A DNA stretch of 64,000 nucleotides from Entomortierella parvispora (GCA_963573315.1 OY752140.1:992001-1056000); one strand, 5' to 3'. Positions 47,756 to 60,547 are shown, counted from the first letter of the stretch. Numbers and translations are program-made. Notes: a model not told the origin generated them from the sequence alone.

Positions 47756-49853
47756 ATCATCACATTATCATCACGACCAAAACCCCTTCATCTGCTCACG
47801 CAAACACACATGCTGGTAGAATTGCTTAGCCCTGTTTTCCGTTTTATTATTACTTTTTTTTTGTATTACCCTCATTTCTGAACAAACAATTTGCACAGTG
47901 TGTTCATTTGCATGGCCTCCTTCCTCGCCGAGACCCTCCCTTACTCAAACGCAACAAACAAACAAAAGGAACACACAAACAAACAGGGGACACAGAGAAA
48001 CAGAGAAACACCTCTATCACCCACCCACCCACCACCCGTTGCAGTGGCGGCATTGGACCAACACTCTGTTGGCTACCAAGGTCAAGAAGAGTGAAAAAAG
48101 GGTCAATCATCATCACCTCACCATTGGTTCCATTTCTTTTCTCTACTCCTGTCTTCCTCTTTATTTGATCAGTTTTTGCTTACTTCTTCTCCCTCTCCCT
48201 CTCTCTTTTCTCTTCTCTCTTCTCGCCTTCCATTCTTTTTGTTCCATCTTCTGTCATTTCCTCTCTGTCTCTGTTCCCCCTTCACTGTCTTGTACCTTCC
48301 ACCTGGCTTTTGTTGTTTGTCCCCGCTTTCTTTCGACTGTCGTTTCTCAGCTCGTGACGCTCCTTGAAGCCGTTCGCTCTCTTTCTCCACAGTGTACATC
48401 CCTGCTACCTCGATTCAGTCAATCGATACCACAACCTGAATCGAATGTATGTATGCACGTAGATACACGGACACTGCCGCCCTTGCCCGACCCTCCTTCA
48501 TACCACCAACAACTTCTCCTTGTTCTTATTTCTCAACTCCTCTACTCTCTCCTCAATCGAACAAACTACTATTGAACCACCCTCAATGTTGAAAAATAAC
48601 CAAAACCGCTCCCGCGCGCGCTCCTTCTCCCTCTCCTTCCTCAGGCCTGTTCACTCCATTCTTGCTCTGTGTTTCTCCCCTTCCTTTCGGCAGCTGCTGC
48701 CCGTTTCCAATTCTGTGCACCATAGCACCCTATCCCCTTTTCCGATCTCCCCTCCCCTCTTCCCTCGCCCTCTGCAGTTGTCTGTGAGCCACAAAACACA
48801 TATATACACACACAATCCACACACGCACACCTGTCCCTTTCCCGCTGCCGCTCGTCTCCCTCCCCCCATTTTATCCATCGTATTTCTTTTGTTGTTTTTG
48901 CGCGTGCATCTATTTTTTCCCTCGCTATTTCAGCAGGGTGGCCCTGGCACATCGTCATTTGCGCACAAACACCCCACAACTGGGGACAGCATCCCGACTC
49001 TTTTCTCTTGCCGATCTCTTCTAATTGGCAAACTTTCTCTTTCCCTTTTCATTTCTGGCTTCTATCCGCTGATCCTTCCTCTATTGCTATCGTCATCCCC
49101 TTACACATCCCCGCTCTGTTTTACTACTATTATCAACTGATTGCTCCGCAAGGATTTCCGTCATAATGTACCGCTCTCTTGGTTTACTTCCTCCCAGTAC
49201 AACACCATCTTTGTGTCCAAATCTTCATCCATCACCCCTGTTTTCTGATGCTTCGTGGCTCTCTGTTCAGGAGAGGAGGATGAGGGCGGGCAATTGCTCT
49301 TGGCTAAGTGACTGTTCCTCCCTCCAAAATAGTTTATCCCATGACACTTTTTCTGGAGTAATTTACACGCGTTGGTGTTATCTTTGTATTTCTGTTTCTT
49401 TTATCTCTTTCTACATTTCATCCCCTTACTTTTCTTATTCTGCGGCCATTATTGAGCGGTGCCAGACAAAGTCATCGCACTCTCACGCCTCCCTTTCTTC
49501 ATCCTTACTTGAGATCATCTTGGAACGAACTATACCATGTGCTCTTTGAGAAGTTGACTGTAACCTATTTTTCTGTTCTTGTTCGTGGTTTTGTTCTCTT
49601 TTCCAAACTTTCATTCTTTTCTTTGTTTTTTCCACTGTTGATTACTATTCTATCTTTATGGTTTGGTTTGGTTCGGATGTCAAACGTAAATACAAAGTCT
49701 TCGGTCGTTCTCGTCTCTGTCTTGTCGACGGCGAAGAGGACATCAGAGCAGAAAAAGCCCTCTCGTTCGCGCCTCATCCAATAGTCACACTACCCTCGAC
49801 TGTTTGAGTGGAAAATCACATAATATTTCCCTGGGTGCACAGTGAAGGCCATT

Positions 49854-49855
<2 letters not shown>

Positions 49856-49884
<29 letters not shown>
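49856..49884. repeat. T29 run
   Basis: This homopolymer ends 136 nt before the forkhead start codon. Confidence 0.9.
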
Positions 49885-50019
49885 GGTTGAGATCTTGCAA
49901 ATCTTAGCATTGAGCTTTCGCTCTCACTCTCACTCTTCGGTTCATTCTTGTCAATTCAATTGCCGTTCTTTGTTCCATATCTTCTTTAGCGTTCATCTTG
50001 AACAAGGTCACTAACCACA

Positions 50020-53000
50020 ATGTCTACTTTTGAGAGTAGAGTAATCATGAATCCTCAACAGCCAGGGTCGCCCACATCTGCAGCCATGGAAGCGGACTCT
50101 CAGGCCGAGAATACAAATAGGCAAGAAAGATCGACTACCAAGAACCCCCCATACATCCAGCTAAGCTCGTCTGACTCTCCTCAGCTCCAAGAGTGTCCTC
50201 CTATGCCGATAGCTACTCGGACGGGGCGATCCGGCTCTTCTCAGAGCTCGAACGTTTCAATCAGCCGTCGTTCAGGTACAGTCATACCATCCAAAAGAGT
50301 TTTCCGTGCCCTTTCGTCTCTTTATTTAAAAGCGTATTTTGATTACTGTCCTGTACTTCATTCTTACTTCGGTCGGGTTTCGTTGGGATTTCGTATCAAT
50401 TTTTTTGCTGTTTGAGCACAACACACCAGCGGATCAAAAGAGGCGCAACGAAGAGAAGATAAATAGGCCATCGAACAAACAATCTCCATGAATCCAAATC
50501 CCAATCTCGGCTGTGACGGACAGGTGTCGCCGCCGTGCAAACCATCGCCCTCCCACACCATACCACCCAGCTCAATTGGTTCTTTGCCATCGCCTCTTTC
50601 CCCCGTTTGTTGCCATTCATTACACATGGTTAACAAATAAATGCCCACCAACCAACAACCAAGGCACATCTACCTTCCCCTTCTCCCCCTTCTCTCAGCC
50701 TTGAGTCTCTTCCTCTTTTCTTTCTTTCTATTTTCATTTCTTCATCCTTCCTCTTGCTCCTTTGCCCTCTATCCCATTCTCCTCCCACTTCAACCTCTTC
50801 CTACTCCGACACATTTCTAGTTTTTTTTTTTTTTTTTTTTATTTTCTTCTGTCTTCCTGACACACCTCTGTCGAATGCGGTCTTCTTTTATTATACAGCA
50901 CTACACCTTCGCCTCAAAAAAGCAGCCATCAATCTCAGAAAGCAAACACCTCCTCCTTTCTTTTCACCTCGTCTCATCTATTGCCTCGGGTTGATTTGTC
51001 CATACTGTTCCCTTTGACCTTGGTCTCGCTCTCTATCGTTTCGTGAATTTATCTCCGCTTGTTTTCGCGAAACATCGTCCTTCTTCCCCTGGTTCCTGGC
51101 TACCTGAGTTGAGCTGCAGGAACCCGAGGGCACGTTCTCCTTCCTTCATGGAGTGCACGAGCATCACAATACCCCGGCCCCCTTGATTTCTGCACTCATC
51201 TTTTCGTGCTCTCCTTCTTCGGCTACTTTTTTCTTCTTTTCTTTGACTGCACCCCACGGGAACTTGTAAAATTCTCCCGCCAGTCTATCCGGTTTCATTA
51301 GATCCTTTTCCCAATTGTTTATTGTTTGTTCTTTTTCGTACTCGCTCGAATCTGCTGTTTTTCTGAAGGGGCTTCTTCAGTCGAGCGAATTGAAAGTGGC
51401 TCACCGACAGGAAAGCGGCCGAGCCCAGATTCGGCTTGGCGAACTTGGTAACAACGTGGGCAAAGTAGAGAAAGAGGAAACGAAGAACGAAGTGATATGA
51501 TGTGCGGAGTATCAAGACTGAACAATTGACCTTGCCCCTTATTCCATTTCCATATCCATTTGTGCTTTGGCACTTCTTCGCGTCGGCTGTGCTTCGACGG
51601 CCAGGTTGACGACAACTCTGTGTTCATCGTTACTTGCTTTTGCCCTCGAACGCCCTTCGATTTTTTTCTTTTTTTTTTTTTTTTTATCAAACAAAACGCT
51701 AACCTTTTTTCTATTGTCGACATCCATGGTTGTTCTCATAGGTCGTTCCAGTCCAAGTCCTCGTCAAAGTCCAAGAAGAAGCTCTACAGGCGCTTCAAGT
51801 CTCCGTCATCGGTCTCCCCAAGCGCCTTCTTCCCAGGAACGGTACATGCCTTATGGAGCATCCTCTCCTCGCTCACCACTTTCTCCCCAGAGCTCGACAT
51901 CACCTTTCCTTGTCCACTCCCCTCCTCACATGACCCCGAATCCATCGATGCCGTCGTCATCGTCTTCATCCGGCAACTTTTTGTCCGCATCAGTCCGCTC
52001 AGACTCACCCACGTACGCCCATCATTCCCTCCCACCTCTCCGATCCTCAACCCTATCAGAACCTAGCTCGGTTAGGTCGCCGCCTCACCCATCGTCATCG
52101 CCCTCTACGCTTGCCCAATATCAGCAGATCGAAGGCTTTCCAGGGACGTCTGTGGGTTATGGTGAAAGCCACATTTTAGTCCAGGCTTCTAACTACGCAG
52201 ATCCAGAGACGATCCAGGATCGATCCTTTCCTTCTTCTGTGTCCCCTGTCTCGCCGCCCTCCTACCCTTACCCACCCTTCCCCTCCTTTTCTCTGCAAGG
52301 TTCCGGGCAACATCCATCGACACTCTCCTCTTCTTCCTCCTCACCACGACACCGACGATTATCTGATCAGCCTGCCGTTTCTGGCCATCAGCAACGTACT
52401 ACCCCTGGAACAGAGGATTTCCATCGCCAACAACACTACCCTCATCATCAATATCCTGTACAGTATTCTAGATCACCGGACCAAGTACTGAAGACAGCGT
52501 ACTCGATCAACCCTTACTATGGGTCTGCTCCAGGGTCAGCTAGTCAAGACCAGGGCTCACCTCATGAACACTACCCACCCCTCCCACTACAGTCCACTTT
52601 GCAACGCCTCAGTCATTTTGGACCGCAACCGCAACAGCAACAACATCCGATGCACTCTCAAAACATGCCAATTCGGCAGAGCACCATGCCCTCCGAACAC
52701 ACACAGGGCCTGCATCCGCTTTCGACCCCCTCGAACCGTGTTGGTTCTAATGCAATCGCGGAGGCACGAGGTGGGCTTCCTTTGGATATCGCACGGACAG
52801 CGTCGTTCTCTTTTTCATCATCAGCCGCGACTGGAATCCTTGGATCCGGCCCTGCAGGAGCAGCGGTAGGCGGAGGATTTCCAATGGGAGCTGTATCAAC
52901 GTCTTCGCCACCCTCCACGATAGCCTTGTCCTCTTCTTCTTCGACTGCCTCCGTAACAGGAGCAGTGGTGGCGACAGGAGGAGGAGGAGGAGGGGAGCAA

Positions 53001-54593
53001 CTCAGAACGACGCGTCGACGCCGACGACCCAACGAATCCTATTCCAACATCATCATCAAGGCTATTAGGAATTCTCCACTTCAGCGCCTGAAACTCTCTG
53101 AAATTTATGAATATGTCAGCCGCGAGATCCCTCACATGAACGGAAACGACAAGGGTTGGCAGGTAAACTACAAATAGATCTAGATCTTGACACTTCATGT
53201 TTGCCCTTCTGACCCTTTCCCCCTTGTTTGTTCCAATTTCCTGGTATTGACCTCTGTTCATTCTTTATATCTTTTTTTTTTCTCGACCAATTAGAATACC
53301 GTTCGGCACAATCTTAGTCACAATGCGTGCTTCAAACGGATAGTCATCAAAGACTTGGGACCCTTTCCTTCTGGATCTTGTGAGGAAGATGAGGACACGA
53401 CGGCGTCCAGCTCGGGTAAAGGAGCATCATCCAAACAGCAGCAGCAACAGCAGCAGCAGCAACAACAACAGGGAAAGAAAGGCAAAGGTGGCTATTGGGT
53501 CTTGGTTCCCGAAAAGCTGGAAGAGTCCATGTCTTTGTCTCGGCCCAAGAAGAGCTCTGTGGATCAAGGGCGACAGACACTCAGTGCAAAGAGGCAACAG
53601 AGTCAACCATCCGAACCTCGGCCTCTGAACATGATCCACCCCTCGGGCTCAACTCAGGATCATTCTCAACATCAGTCCCACTTGTCACTTTCCCAACAAC
53701 ATTCTCAGCAGCAACAGCAACAGCACTTTCAGAGTGCGCGTTCTCAGTACGGAGGCCCATCACAGTCTTCATCTTCATTGTCTGCCTGGCAATACCAGCA
53801 AGCGCTTCACGATAGAAGACAGCAGGGAGGCTCGTCTTTGATCATGGACATTGACCGTGATGTGGCATCGATGGTCATCGCCGAACATTCTACTCACTAC
53901 ACACCCCAATACCCGCAGCAATCCCAACCGTTGCACCAATATCAGCAACAGCACCAGCAACATCCTCATTACCAACAGAGCCAGGCCATGGAACACTATT
54001 CTTTTGGTTACAGCCCGGTATCATTTTCAGCTGCCAGCAGTAATACCTACGGTCACGATAGTAGTCCAGTAGCCGAGCATCGCCATTTCGAGTCCGATAC
54101 TCATCGCCAGATCTTGACTGAATCTGGCAGCCAGACAGTGCAGTACGAGGATGTTGCTCATTTGCATCGTCCTAGAAAGGGGTCCAATCCCGATGATAAC
54201 ATGGAGAGGGAGAGCGATGGCGGCAGCGGAGGTCAAGATGGACGGTCAGGCAAGAGCAGCGTCCGGTCCGGTAGTGATTTTGAGGACCTGGACGAAATAG
54301 GGGTGTCACCCATCAGTGGTAGCCCACATCATGGTGAGAATGATGACAAGGCTATGCATACGGATGATCATCCTCTTTCTGGTCAATTGTTTGAAGAGGA
54401 GGTCCGGCTGCAAAAGGACGAACGTGGCCAGAACAAAAGTGACAGGGAGGACGAGGACGGAACCGAAAACAGAATGTTGACTGTAGATAACAATAACGGA
54501 AACATGCTCACCGTGCCTTCCTCTCCCTCCTCGCCCTCCTCTTCGACATCGGGACGCGGTCGAGGCATGTCGATCCAGAACATGCTCAATTAG
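50020..54593 (+). CDS. Forkhead transcription factor with poly-Gln insertion in the wing
   Basis: Three exons (50020-50275, 51742-53162, 53295-54593) encode 991 residues. The first exon begins MSTFESRVIMNPQQPG. Its phase-1 junction makes SRRSGRSSPSPRQ, and the first intron is 1466 nt. The winged-helix domain begins at about 514: RPNESYSNIIIKAI, then LKLSEIYEYVSREIP, then the recognition helix NTVRHNLSHNACFKR at 560-574. After KRI, about 45 extra residues including 12 Gln (607-618) precede the strand GKGGYWVLVPEK (wing 1). Other forkheads have roughly 10-20 residues here. Both flanks are Ser/Pro/Gln-rich and disordered, and the C-terminus is acidic and then Ser-rich. No FHA domain is present, so it is not the Fkh1/2 type. 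It is probably a nuclear regulator; targets are unknown. Confidence 0.92.
50821..50840. repeat. T20 run inside intron 1 of the forkhead gene
   Basis: This is an uninterrupted thymidine run. A second T-rich tract lies at 51661-51685, close to the acceptor. Confidence 0.85.
53435..53472 (+). repeat. CAG/CAA repeat encoding poly-Gln in the forkhead domain
   Basis: Twelve in-frame CAG/CAA codons with mixed usage (eight CAG, four CAA) lie between the recognition helix and the wing strand. Confidence 0.9.
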
Positions 54594-55026
54594 AAGAAGG
54601 AGGAATTCAGAGAGACAAAACAAACAAAGGGAGCCTTTCTCTTTTTGTCTCGATCACTCCACAACAAAATAGGTCCAGCAACGCCTCCCTTGTCTCCACA
54701 ATTCCAGCTACTTTGGCGCCATTCTTTTTAGTTTCTTTGAAAAGAGTCGCCAGAATCCCTTTGATCTCCTACTCCTTTTTTGCTCTCGCCCTGCCATTCC
54801 TTCTCTTTATGTCCTGCGTCCCCTTTCTTTTTCTCGTGTACCATAGCAATGATAATACCATAATAATACATGTAAAACACTACTGAGGTATGACCAGGAG
54901 ATGTGCCAGGAAGTCATTGGTTTACACCAGGTCAACTCTCCCTCTTCTCCCGCTCGTTCCCAAGATGATACTTGTTTTTTTTTAAAGAAGAAATAAAGGC
55001 CTACTGAAGAAAAGAAAAACGCGTCA

Positions 55027-55055
55027 ATCGCGAAGATCGACGCGATCTTCGCGAT
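55027..55055. repeat. 13-bp perfect inverted repeat with 3-nt loop
   Basis: Arms 55027-55039 and 55043-55055 pair without mismatch around ACG. The right arm also forms a tandem GCGATCTTC duplication. A second hairpin with an 8-bp stem (55067-55074 with 55080-55087, loop CTATC) follows 11 nt later. Confidence 0.85.
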
Positions 55056-55454
55056 CTTCGCTGTTCTCCGTCTCCTATCGAGACGGAAGAAGGATAGAAA
55101 AAAAAAAAAAAGAAGACTAGAGAAAAAAAAGGAGAGAAGTCGCAAATTCAAAAAAAAAGAAAAAGAAAAAAAAAAAAAAAGCCGCGGAATTTTGACTCAT
55201 TTTCTCCCGCTTTTCTTTTTTGTTGTTTTGCTCTCTTCTTTCTCCTTGAACTCTATAGGTACTACCCTGCCGACTGCTGGAGTGGAGAAAGAACATGGCA
55301 GTGAGTGTGTCTGAGCACTCTGAAGGGAGGTTCAGTCAGTCGACGCGGTGCAGATATTTCCTCGTTATAAAAAATGAACTTTTTTATTTTTTGGTTTTTA
55401 ATCGAAGTTTGATGAACAATGGTTTGATATTGAAAGAGAGCAGAAAACAATGAA

Positions 55455-55457
<3 letters not shown>

Positions 55458-55488
<31 letters not shown>
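55458..55488. repeat. T31 run
   Basis: This homopolymer lies 72 bp beyond the stop of the minus-strand C2H2 gene. Confidence 0.9.
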
Positions 55489-55489
<1 letters not shown>

Positions 55490-55559
55490 GTGGTTGAGTA
55501 GGTAAGGGGTTCGTTGAATGAAGAAGGCGGGCGTTATAATATATATAAGAGAAAGGCGA

Positions 55560-58500
55560 TCACAAAGTGGCCTCCTCGCGCTGTCGTCGTTGTTGTTGAA
55601 GGCAGTCTTGGATTGGATCAAAGCGATACATTGTCGGGGTCGCTGGGGTCGATTGAGGGGAAGGAGGGGTCATGGTCATTTCAGTGTCATCGTCCCTAGC
55701 AGTCGTCAGTGTCGATTCCATTGGTCGACTGGAGGAGACCGAAGAAACAGGCGCAGAAGCTCCAGTTAACCGATCCATGGAGTGGCTCGTGTGTAGGGAC
55801 TTTTGGGATCCAGAAGGCTGGCCACCACTGTGGCCACTGCCGGCACTATGATGGTGTGACTGATGCAAATGCCGTGAAGACGAAGACGTTGAAGCAGAGA
55901 GAGAACGATGTGGGGAAGAACCAGGGTTGTTCATCCACATCAAAGACCGATCGCCCTGAGATGACTGCATGTCGCCGTGACCTCCTGATTGGCGATATGA
56001 AGGAGCGTGCTGCGGGTACGAGTACGCTTGGGGATGCAGTTCCGTCGCAGCCGCTGAAGAAGGAGACGTCGACGAGGGCGAAGACAACAGGGACGAGACC
56101 GAGAACGCTGTGCCATTACCGCCACTACTCCTGGAGGACGATGGAGAGGAAGGAGACGCTGTCGCGAGATACCTTGGGCCAGAGTTCTCACGTCTGTGCT
56201 CATGGGAGGCAGACGATGACGCGTTATAGTGCGCGGCGGCATGTTGCTGCTGTTGCTGTTGCCTCTGCTGTTGCTTTTGAGCCAAACGCTGCTGGTATTG
56301 CTGTTGGTATTGCTGCTGGTATTGTTGCTGCTGCTGGTAATAAAACAACTGCTGCTCTCGAGTCGAAGACGGTGATGCTGTCGTTGAGGAGGCTGCCGTG
56401 GTCGTCGTTTTGGTTGAGCTTGCAGAGTTGGAGGAGGGGGCTGTTTGTGCCATTGCTGCGTGGGTATCTCTGTGTTCGTCTGTTCGACGAAGGGCCTGAG
56501 GCGAGGAAGGTGAACCAGGGACAGACCAAGAGGAACTCTGCGGGCGATCATGATGGTCGCGATGATGCTGCTGCTGCTCTTGGCGCTGCTCCATACTATC
56601 ATCCTGTTCACGCTTGGGCTCGTGCACATGAGCCTCCTCCTCTTCTTCTTCCTCTTCTCCTTCATCATCGTCGTCCTGATCTTCATCGCCTTCCTCACGG
56701 TGACTGGATTTCGGGAATACCGGCAGAGAGGTCGATGAGGCATTCGGATCTTGGGGCGAGGACATGTCTCCTCGGGGGGTTTCAGTACCTGATCCACTTC
56801 CAATTTGTTGAGTAGATGTCTGAGGACTTCCCTCAGTCTCCCCTCCATTACCATCCATGTCCTCGTCTTCGTCTCCATCTGCACGCTTGCCATTCGCTCC
56901 ACGACGGGACTTTGGTGAGATATGAGTTCGGTAGTGTTGCATCATGTTGTCCTGTCGCGAGAACTTGCTTCGGCAGCCAGGCTTCAGGCATGCAAAGTTG
57001 CGTTCACCTGTGTGGATTCTATTATGGCGCGCAAGATGGCCGCTATTTTTTGTTTGTTTGTTTGTTTGTTTCGGATAGAAAAAAAAAGGTACATGACCAT
57101 GTGAGAACATCGTCCTGGACACAAAAGAAAAAAATCCACGGGGAGACTAAAGGTGTCATCTTTTTGTTTTTTTTACCTTGTCGTAAATCGTTTGTTGCAT
57201 CCAGGGTGAGTACAAGAGTACTTGCGCTTGGAAAGGCCTGCTCCCATCAACATCATGCCGTCTGGCATCATCCCGGGATGATGTGCAACCATTCCGCCAC
57301 TACCGCGGTAAGGGTCCTGGTCTTCCAGTCCGATATCTTCGGAATTGGCCCTCATAAAGTACGGCACGGGTGTGGGATATTGGCTTGATCCGGAGAGCGT
57401 TCGACTCGGTCCTTGATATTGAGGGAGAGGTGGGTACTGGTGTGTAGAGTAGTGGCCATGATAATGATGATTGTGATGTCCATGACTATGTCCATGTCCA
57501 TGCCCGTCTCCATATCCATAGGCGTAGAGCTGCGCTCCACTGCTCAGGCTGCGACTCCTTTGAGAGTTGGAAACAGAGTGAGGGTCCATAGCTGCTCCGC
57601 CAGCAGCCCCTCCTTGAGTATCAAACACTGGGCGAATGGGTGTAGCTGCGTTTGTAAGCGAAACTGACCTTCCAGTGGCCTCATAGCTCTCTGATCGGTG
57701 CCTGTGAGACTTGTACATGGGTGACGATGGTGAATAGTACGGTGGGTCACGACGGTGATGGTGATGGATATGATGGTCCTCTGAAAAGTAATCCCGGTAA
57801 TGGCCACTAAGGCGATCCCCACGTCCATGAGGCGATCTCGGGGATCTTGGGGATCTCATCGGTGGCAGTCCGTTCCGATCTGTTGCGTAAGCTGCTGAAC
57901 TGGACGGCATCACAGGGATTGCGGGCATGGGAGGTGTTGGTGGTGGTGGAGGTAAAGAAAGGGGGATCGCTGGGAGGGCCAAAGGAGGCGCAAGGGGTCG
58001 CTGTTGTTGGGATTCTTGTGGTCGGTACTCTTCCAGTCGCTGCTGCTGCTGCTGCTGTTGATGATCTTGATCCAAATGATGGTGAAGATGCTCGTTCCTG
58101 ACGGAATTCCGTTCAGGATCAAGAGGAGCCATCTCGTTCAAGATGCTGACCTTTGTCCCTGAAGAGTTGGTGATTGACAATCCAGCGAGCCGTCTGGATT
58201 GCTGGTGAAGGGCTGAGTCTGTGGCTGTCATAATGGAGTGGATAGACTCGGGACCGGAACCGACACCAGTATTCGTCATATGGGACGCCGCGGTTCTCCT
58301 CCGGGGAGAGATCGGTTCCTGATGGTGGTGAAAAAAGGCCTGTGAAGATGAAGAAGGAGACGAGGCCGAAGATAACGGAACAAGTGGAGGAGGTGTGCGG
58401 GGTCGAGAATGAGGAGGTCGTGCAGAAATGGGTTTGAGTGAGAGATTCAGGTCTAGACTGGGAGGGGGCTCCTTCTTGAGGATAGATCGACGATGGGTTC

Positions 58501-58678
58501 TTGGAGATGCAGATGTGATTGGTGAAGCTGGAGAGGTAGGAGAAGGTTGTTGAGCGTTGATGGTATTGCTGTTGTATTGATGGGGTACAGGAGAGGGGGG
58601 TTGGTCGGAAGCGCTTAGCGTGTTATAGTGGGGGTGATCGAACCGAGGTGGATACCTTGAGGCGGCAGTGATGGACAT
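55560..58678 (-). CDS. C2H2 zinc-finger transcription factor (two fingers, long disordered arms)
   Basis: Two exons, 57177-58678 and 55560-57042, encode 994 residues. The paired fingers sit in the centre: C489-x4-C494-x12-H507-x3-H511, linker TGERNF, then C519-x4-C524-x12-H537-x3-H541. The first finger reads KYSCTHPGCNKRFTTSGHLARHNRIH. This compact pair resembles the Msn2/Com2-like class of fungal stress regulators, which bind short G-rich sites; the exact target is unknown. Both arms are Ser/Pro/His/Gln-rich. The right arm has a long acidic run (EDQDDDDEGEEEEEEEE, about 600-620) and Gln stretches. The intron splits finger 1 after its second Cys, and its 3' end on the sense strand is a (CAAA)n run instead of pyrimidines. 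It is convergent with the forkhead gene. Confidence 0.9.
57048..57071. repeat. (TTTG)n tetranucleotide next to a 3' splice site
   Basis: About five TTTG units on the plus strand ((CAAA)n on the sense strand) end within 10 nt of the acceptor of the C2H2 gene intron. Confidence 0.85.
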
Positions 58679-59512
58679 GACTCAAAAAAAAGAAGAGAAA
58701 AAAGGGAAAGGGAGAAAAAAAGAAGAGAAAAAAATGGGAGTGGTGGGCACTAGGTGTCGGTATTTAAGCAAGGCAGTGGAACGCCCCGGCCGTCAGACAG
58801 CGTCTGGTGGTGGTGGTGGAGTGGTTCGTTAGTGAGGTGGGAGAATCGAGGGGGAGTGAACGAGGGCACGACGCGCGTGTGCTCATTCGAATGGTGAAGG
58901 GATGTTTGTTAATTAAAAATAACAATGAACCACAGGGCAGAAAGAAGGGCCAAAAAAAAAAGAGAGAGGTTCAGGGCCAGGACGCCGAAGAGGTCTTCTC
59001 CAGCTGGTAAGAAAACGTGTTGATGAAGGGTTTGTTGATTGTTTGTGTCTCTCTGAATGTGTCTGCGAGGGTGCGGTGCCTTGAGAGCACTCTTCGCTGC
59101 TTCTGGACAAGGACAAAGGAGGGCCACGAAGGACAGCCAGCAAAGGAGATATGAACGAAAAAGCTTTTGCTTAAATTAAAACAAAAAAATCCGGGGGTGC
59201 TGTGACATTGACCCTTAGTGGCGACTGAAATAATGAAAGCTCGATGACAAAAGGGGTGGTAGCACGATGCAAGGAGAAAGGTCGACAAGGCAGGACGCTA
59301 GGAGGTTGGGGCGCAAAGGAGAGGAAAGAGGTGATGGGAAAGGGGTAGAGCGGCACGATCAGGACGACCAAGGATTTTGAGAAGAAACCCAGATATGAAC
59401 AAAAGGCCGATAAAGAATGACGCGCCTCGAGCCTCAGGATGGTACGAGAGGATCGCAGATGATAACGCCGTTAAGAAGGAGATCTGAGGCGACCAAAAGT
59501 TGATTCCAGGTT

Positions 59513-59535
59513 GGTAGGTAGGTAGGTAGGTAGGT
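59513..59535. repeat. (GGTA)n microsatellite
   Basis: Six GGTA units lie in the upstream region of the C2H2 gene. Confidence 0.9.
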
Positions 59536-60514
59536 GGGCTGGCACCAATGGCTTCAGTCTCGAAATCAGATGGGTCCTTTTCTTACGGTACGATAAAGGA
59601 CAGGCAGACGACAAAGTAGGTCGACACGCGTTTGATCGGATAAATGGTTCTGGGTGGAGATTGTTCGTAATTGCGGTATGTTTCGACCTGGTTGAGCTCT
59701 GCCTGGTTGAGCTCAGTCTGGTGTTATAAGTCTGTGCGGCCTACGTTTCTGCACTAACCTAGAAAGGCATGAGTGAGATGATCACGGTTAGGAATGAGCT
59801 GCATGCAGTAATTGCAAAGGCTTGATCCTGGGAGCACTGCATCCTCTTTTTGGAACAAGCTGATCAGGAACAAGGCGCGATCCTTCATTTTTTTGATAAA
59901 GCGCCACCCCCCAAGCACGCGCCCCGGCTCCTCCCCCCATTCACTAACGATGACACGAATGGTGCACGAGGACAGGGTGAGCAGGGAATCAAACCTAGGA
60001 GGACGCCAAACGTCCTGATGACCAGAATCTAAACAGCCAATTGATCCGTCCACTCACCCCTCGCCCCTCGCATGCGCTCTCCTTTCAACGCGTGGTGACA
60101 GTGTGCTCTGCACCCTGACTGCAGCGTGCAAGCCCACTTTCTCTGCCTGCTCAAGGACAGAATGTCATGGTGGGGATTCCAAAAATACAAAATAACGGTT
60201 GTATCAGTTGTTGTCACGACCAACACAACACACAAACAAAAGGCGCAGGAAAAAGGGACAGGAGCAAAGGGAATGTGTCGTCGTCCTTCAAAGAGTTTTC
60301 CATCGTTGGGAGATCTTTTCAGCACGAAAAAACGTGGTTTATCAAGGAGAAGGGCGTCCCTTGCGGACACGGAGAGAACAGTTTTTCCTTGTGCAAAAGA
60401 AAAAACTCAACACCAGCGGCATCCCCTCCAAAGATGAGATTGCGCTAAATAGAATAAAGGAACCGGAAGACTGAAAAGGGGGAGTCGGTGCAGAAAGGTG
60501 GGGAACGCAAAGCC

Positions 60515-60542
<28 letters not shown>
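60515..60542. repeat. A28 run
   Basis: This homopolymer lies in the upstream region of the C2H2 gene. Confidence 0.9.

Positions 60543-60547
<5 letters not shown>

Larger units (their letters stand above)
47607..49989 (+). promoter_or_regulatory. Candidate 2.4 kb 5'UTR intron of the forkhead gene
   Basis: A consensus donor (TTGG|GTAAGTG) at 47607 and a pyrimidine-rich acceptor (atcttctttag) at 49989 lie upstream of the forkhead start at 50020. The stretch is strongly C/T-rich and has no recognisable coding sequence. It includes a CAA/CAG/AAC triplet run (47690-47755) and a T29 run (49856-49884). The intron is inferred from splice-site form only. Confidence 0.35.
54594..55559. other. Convergent 3' region with hairpins and T31 run
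   Basis: 966 bp lie between the stops of the forkhead and C2H2 genes. It includes two adjacent perfect hairpins (55027-55086), A-rich stretches (55098-55180) and a T31 run at 55458-55488. No gene is recognisable. Confidence 0.6.
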
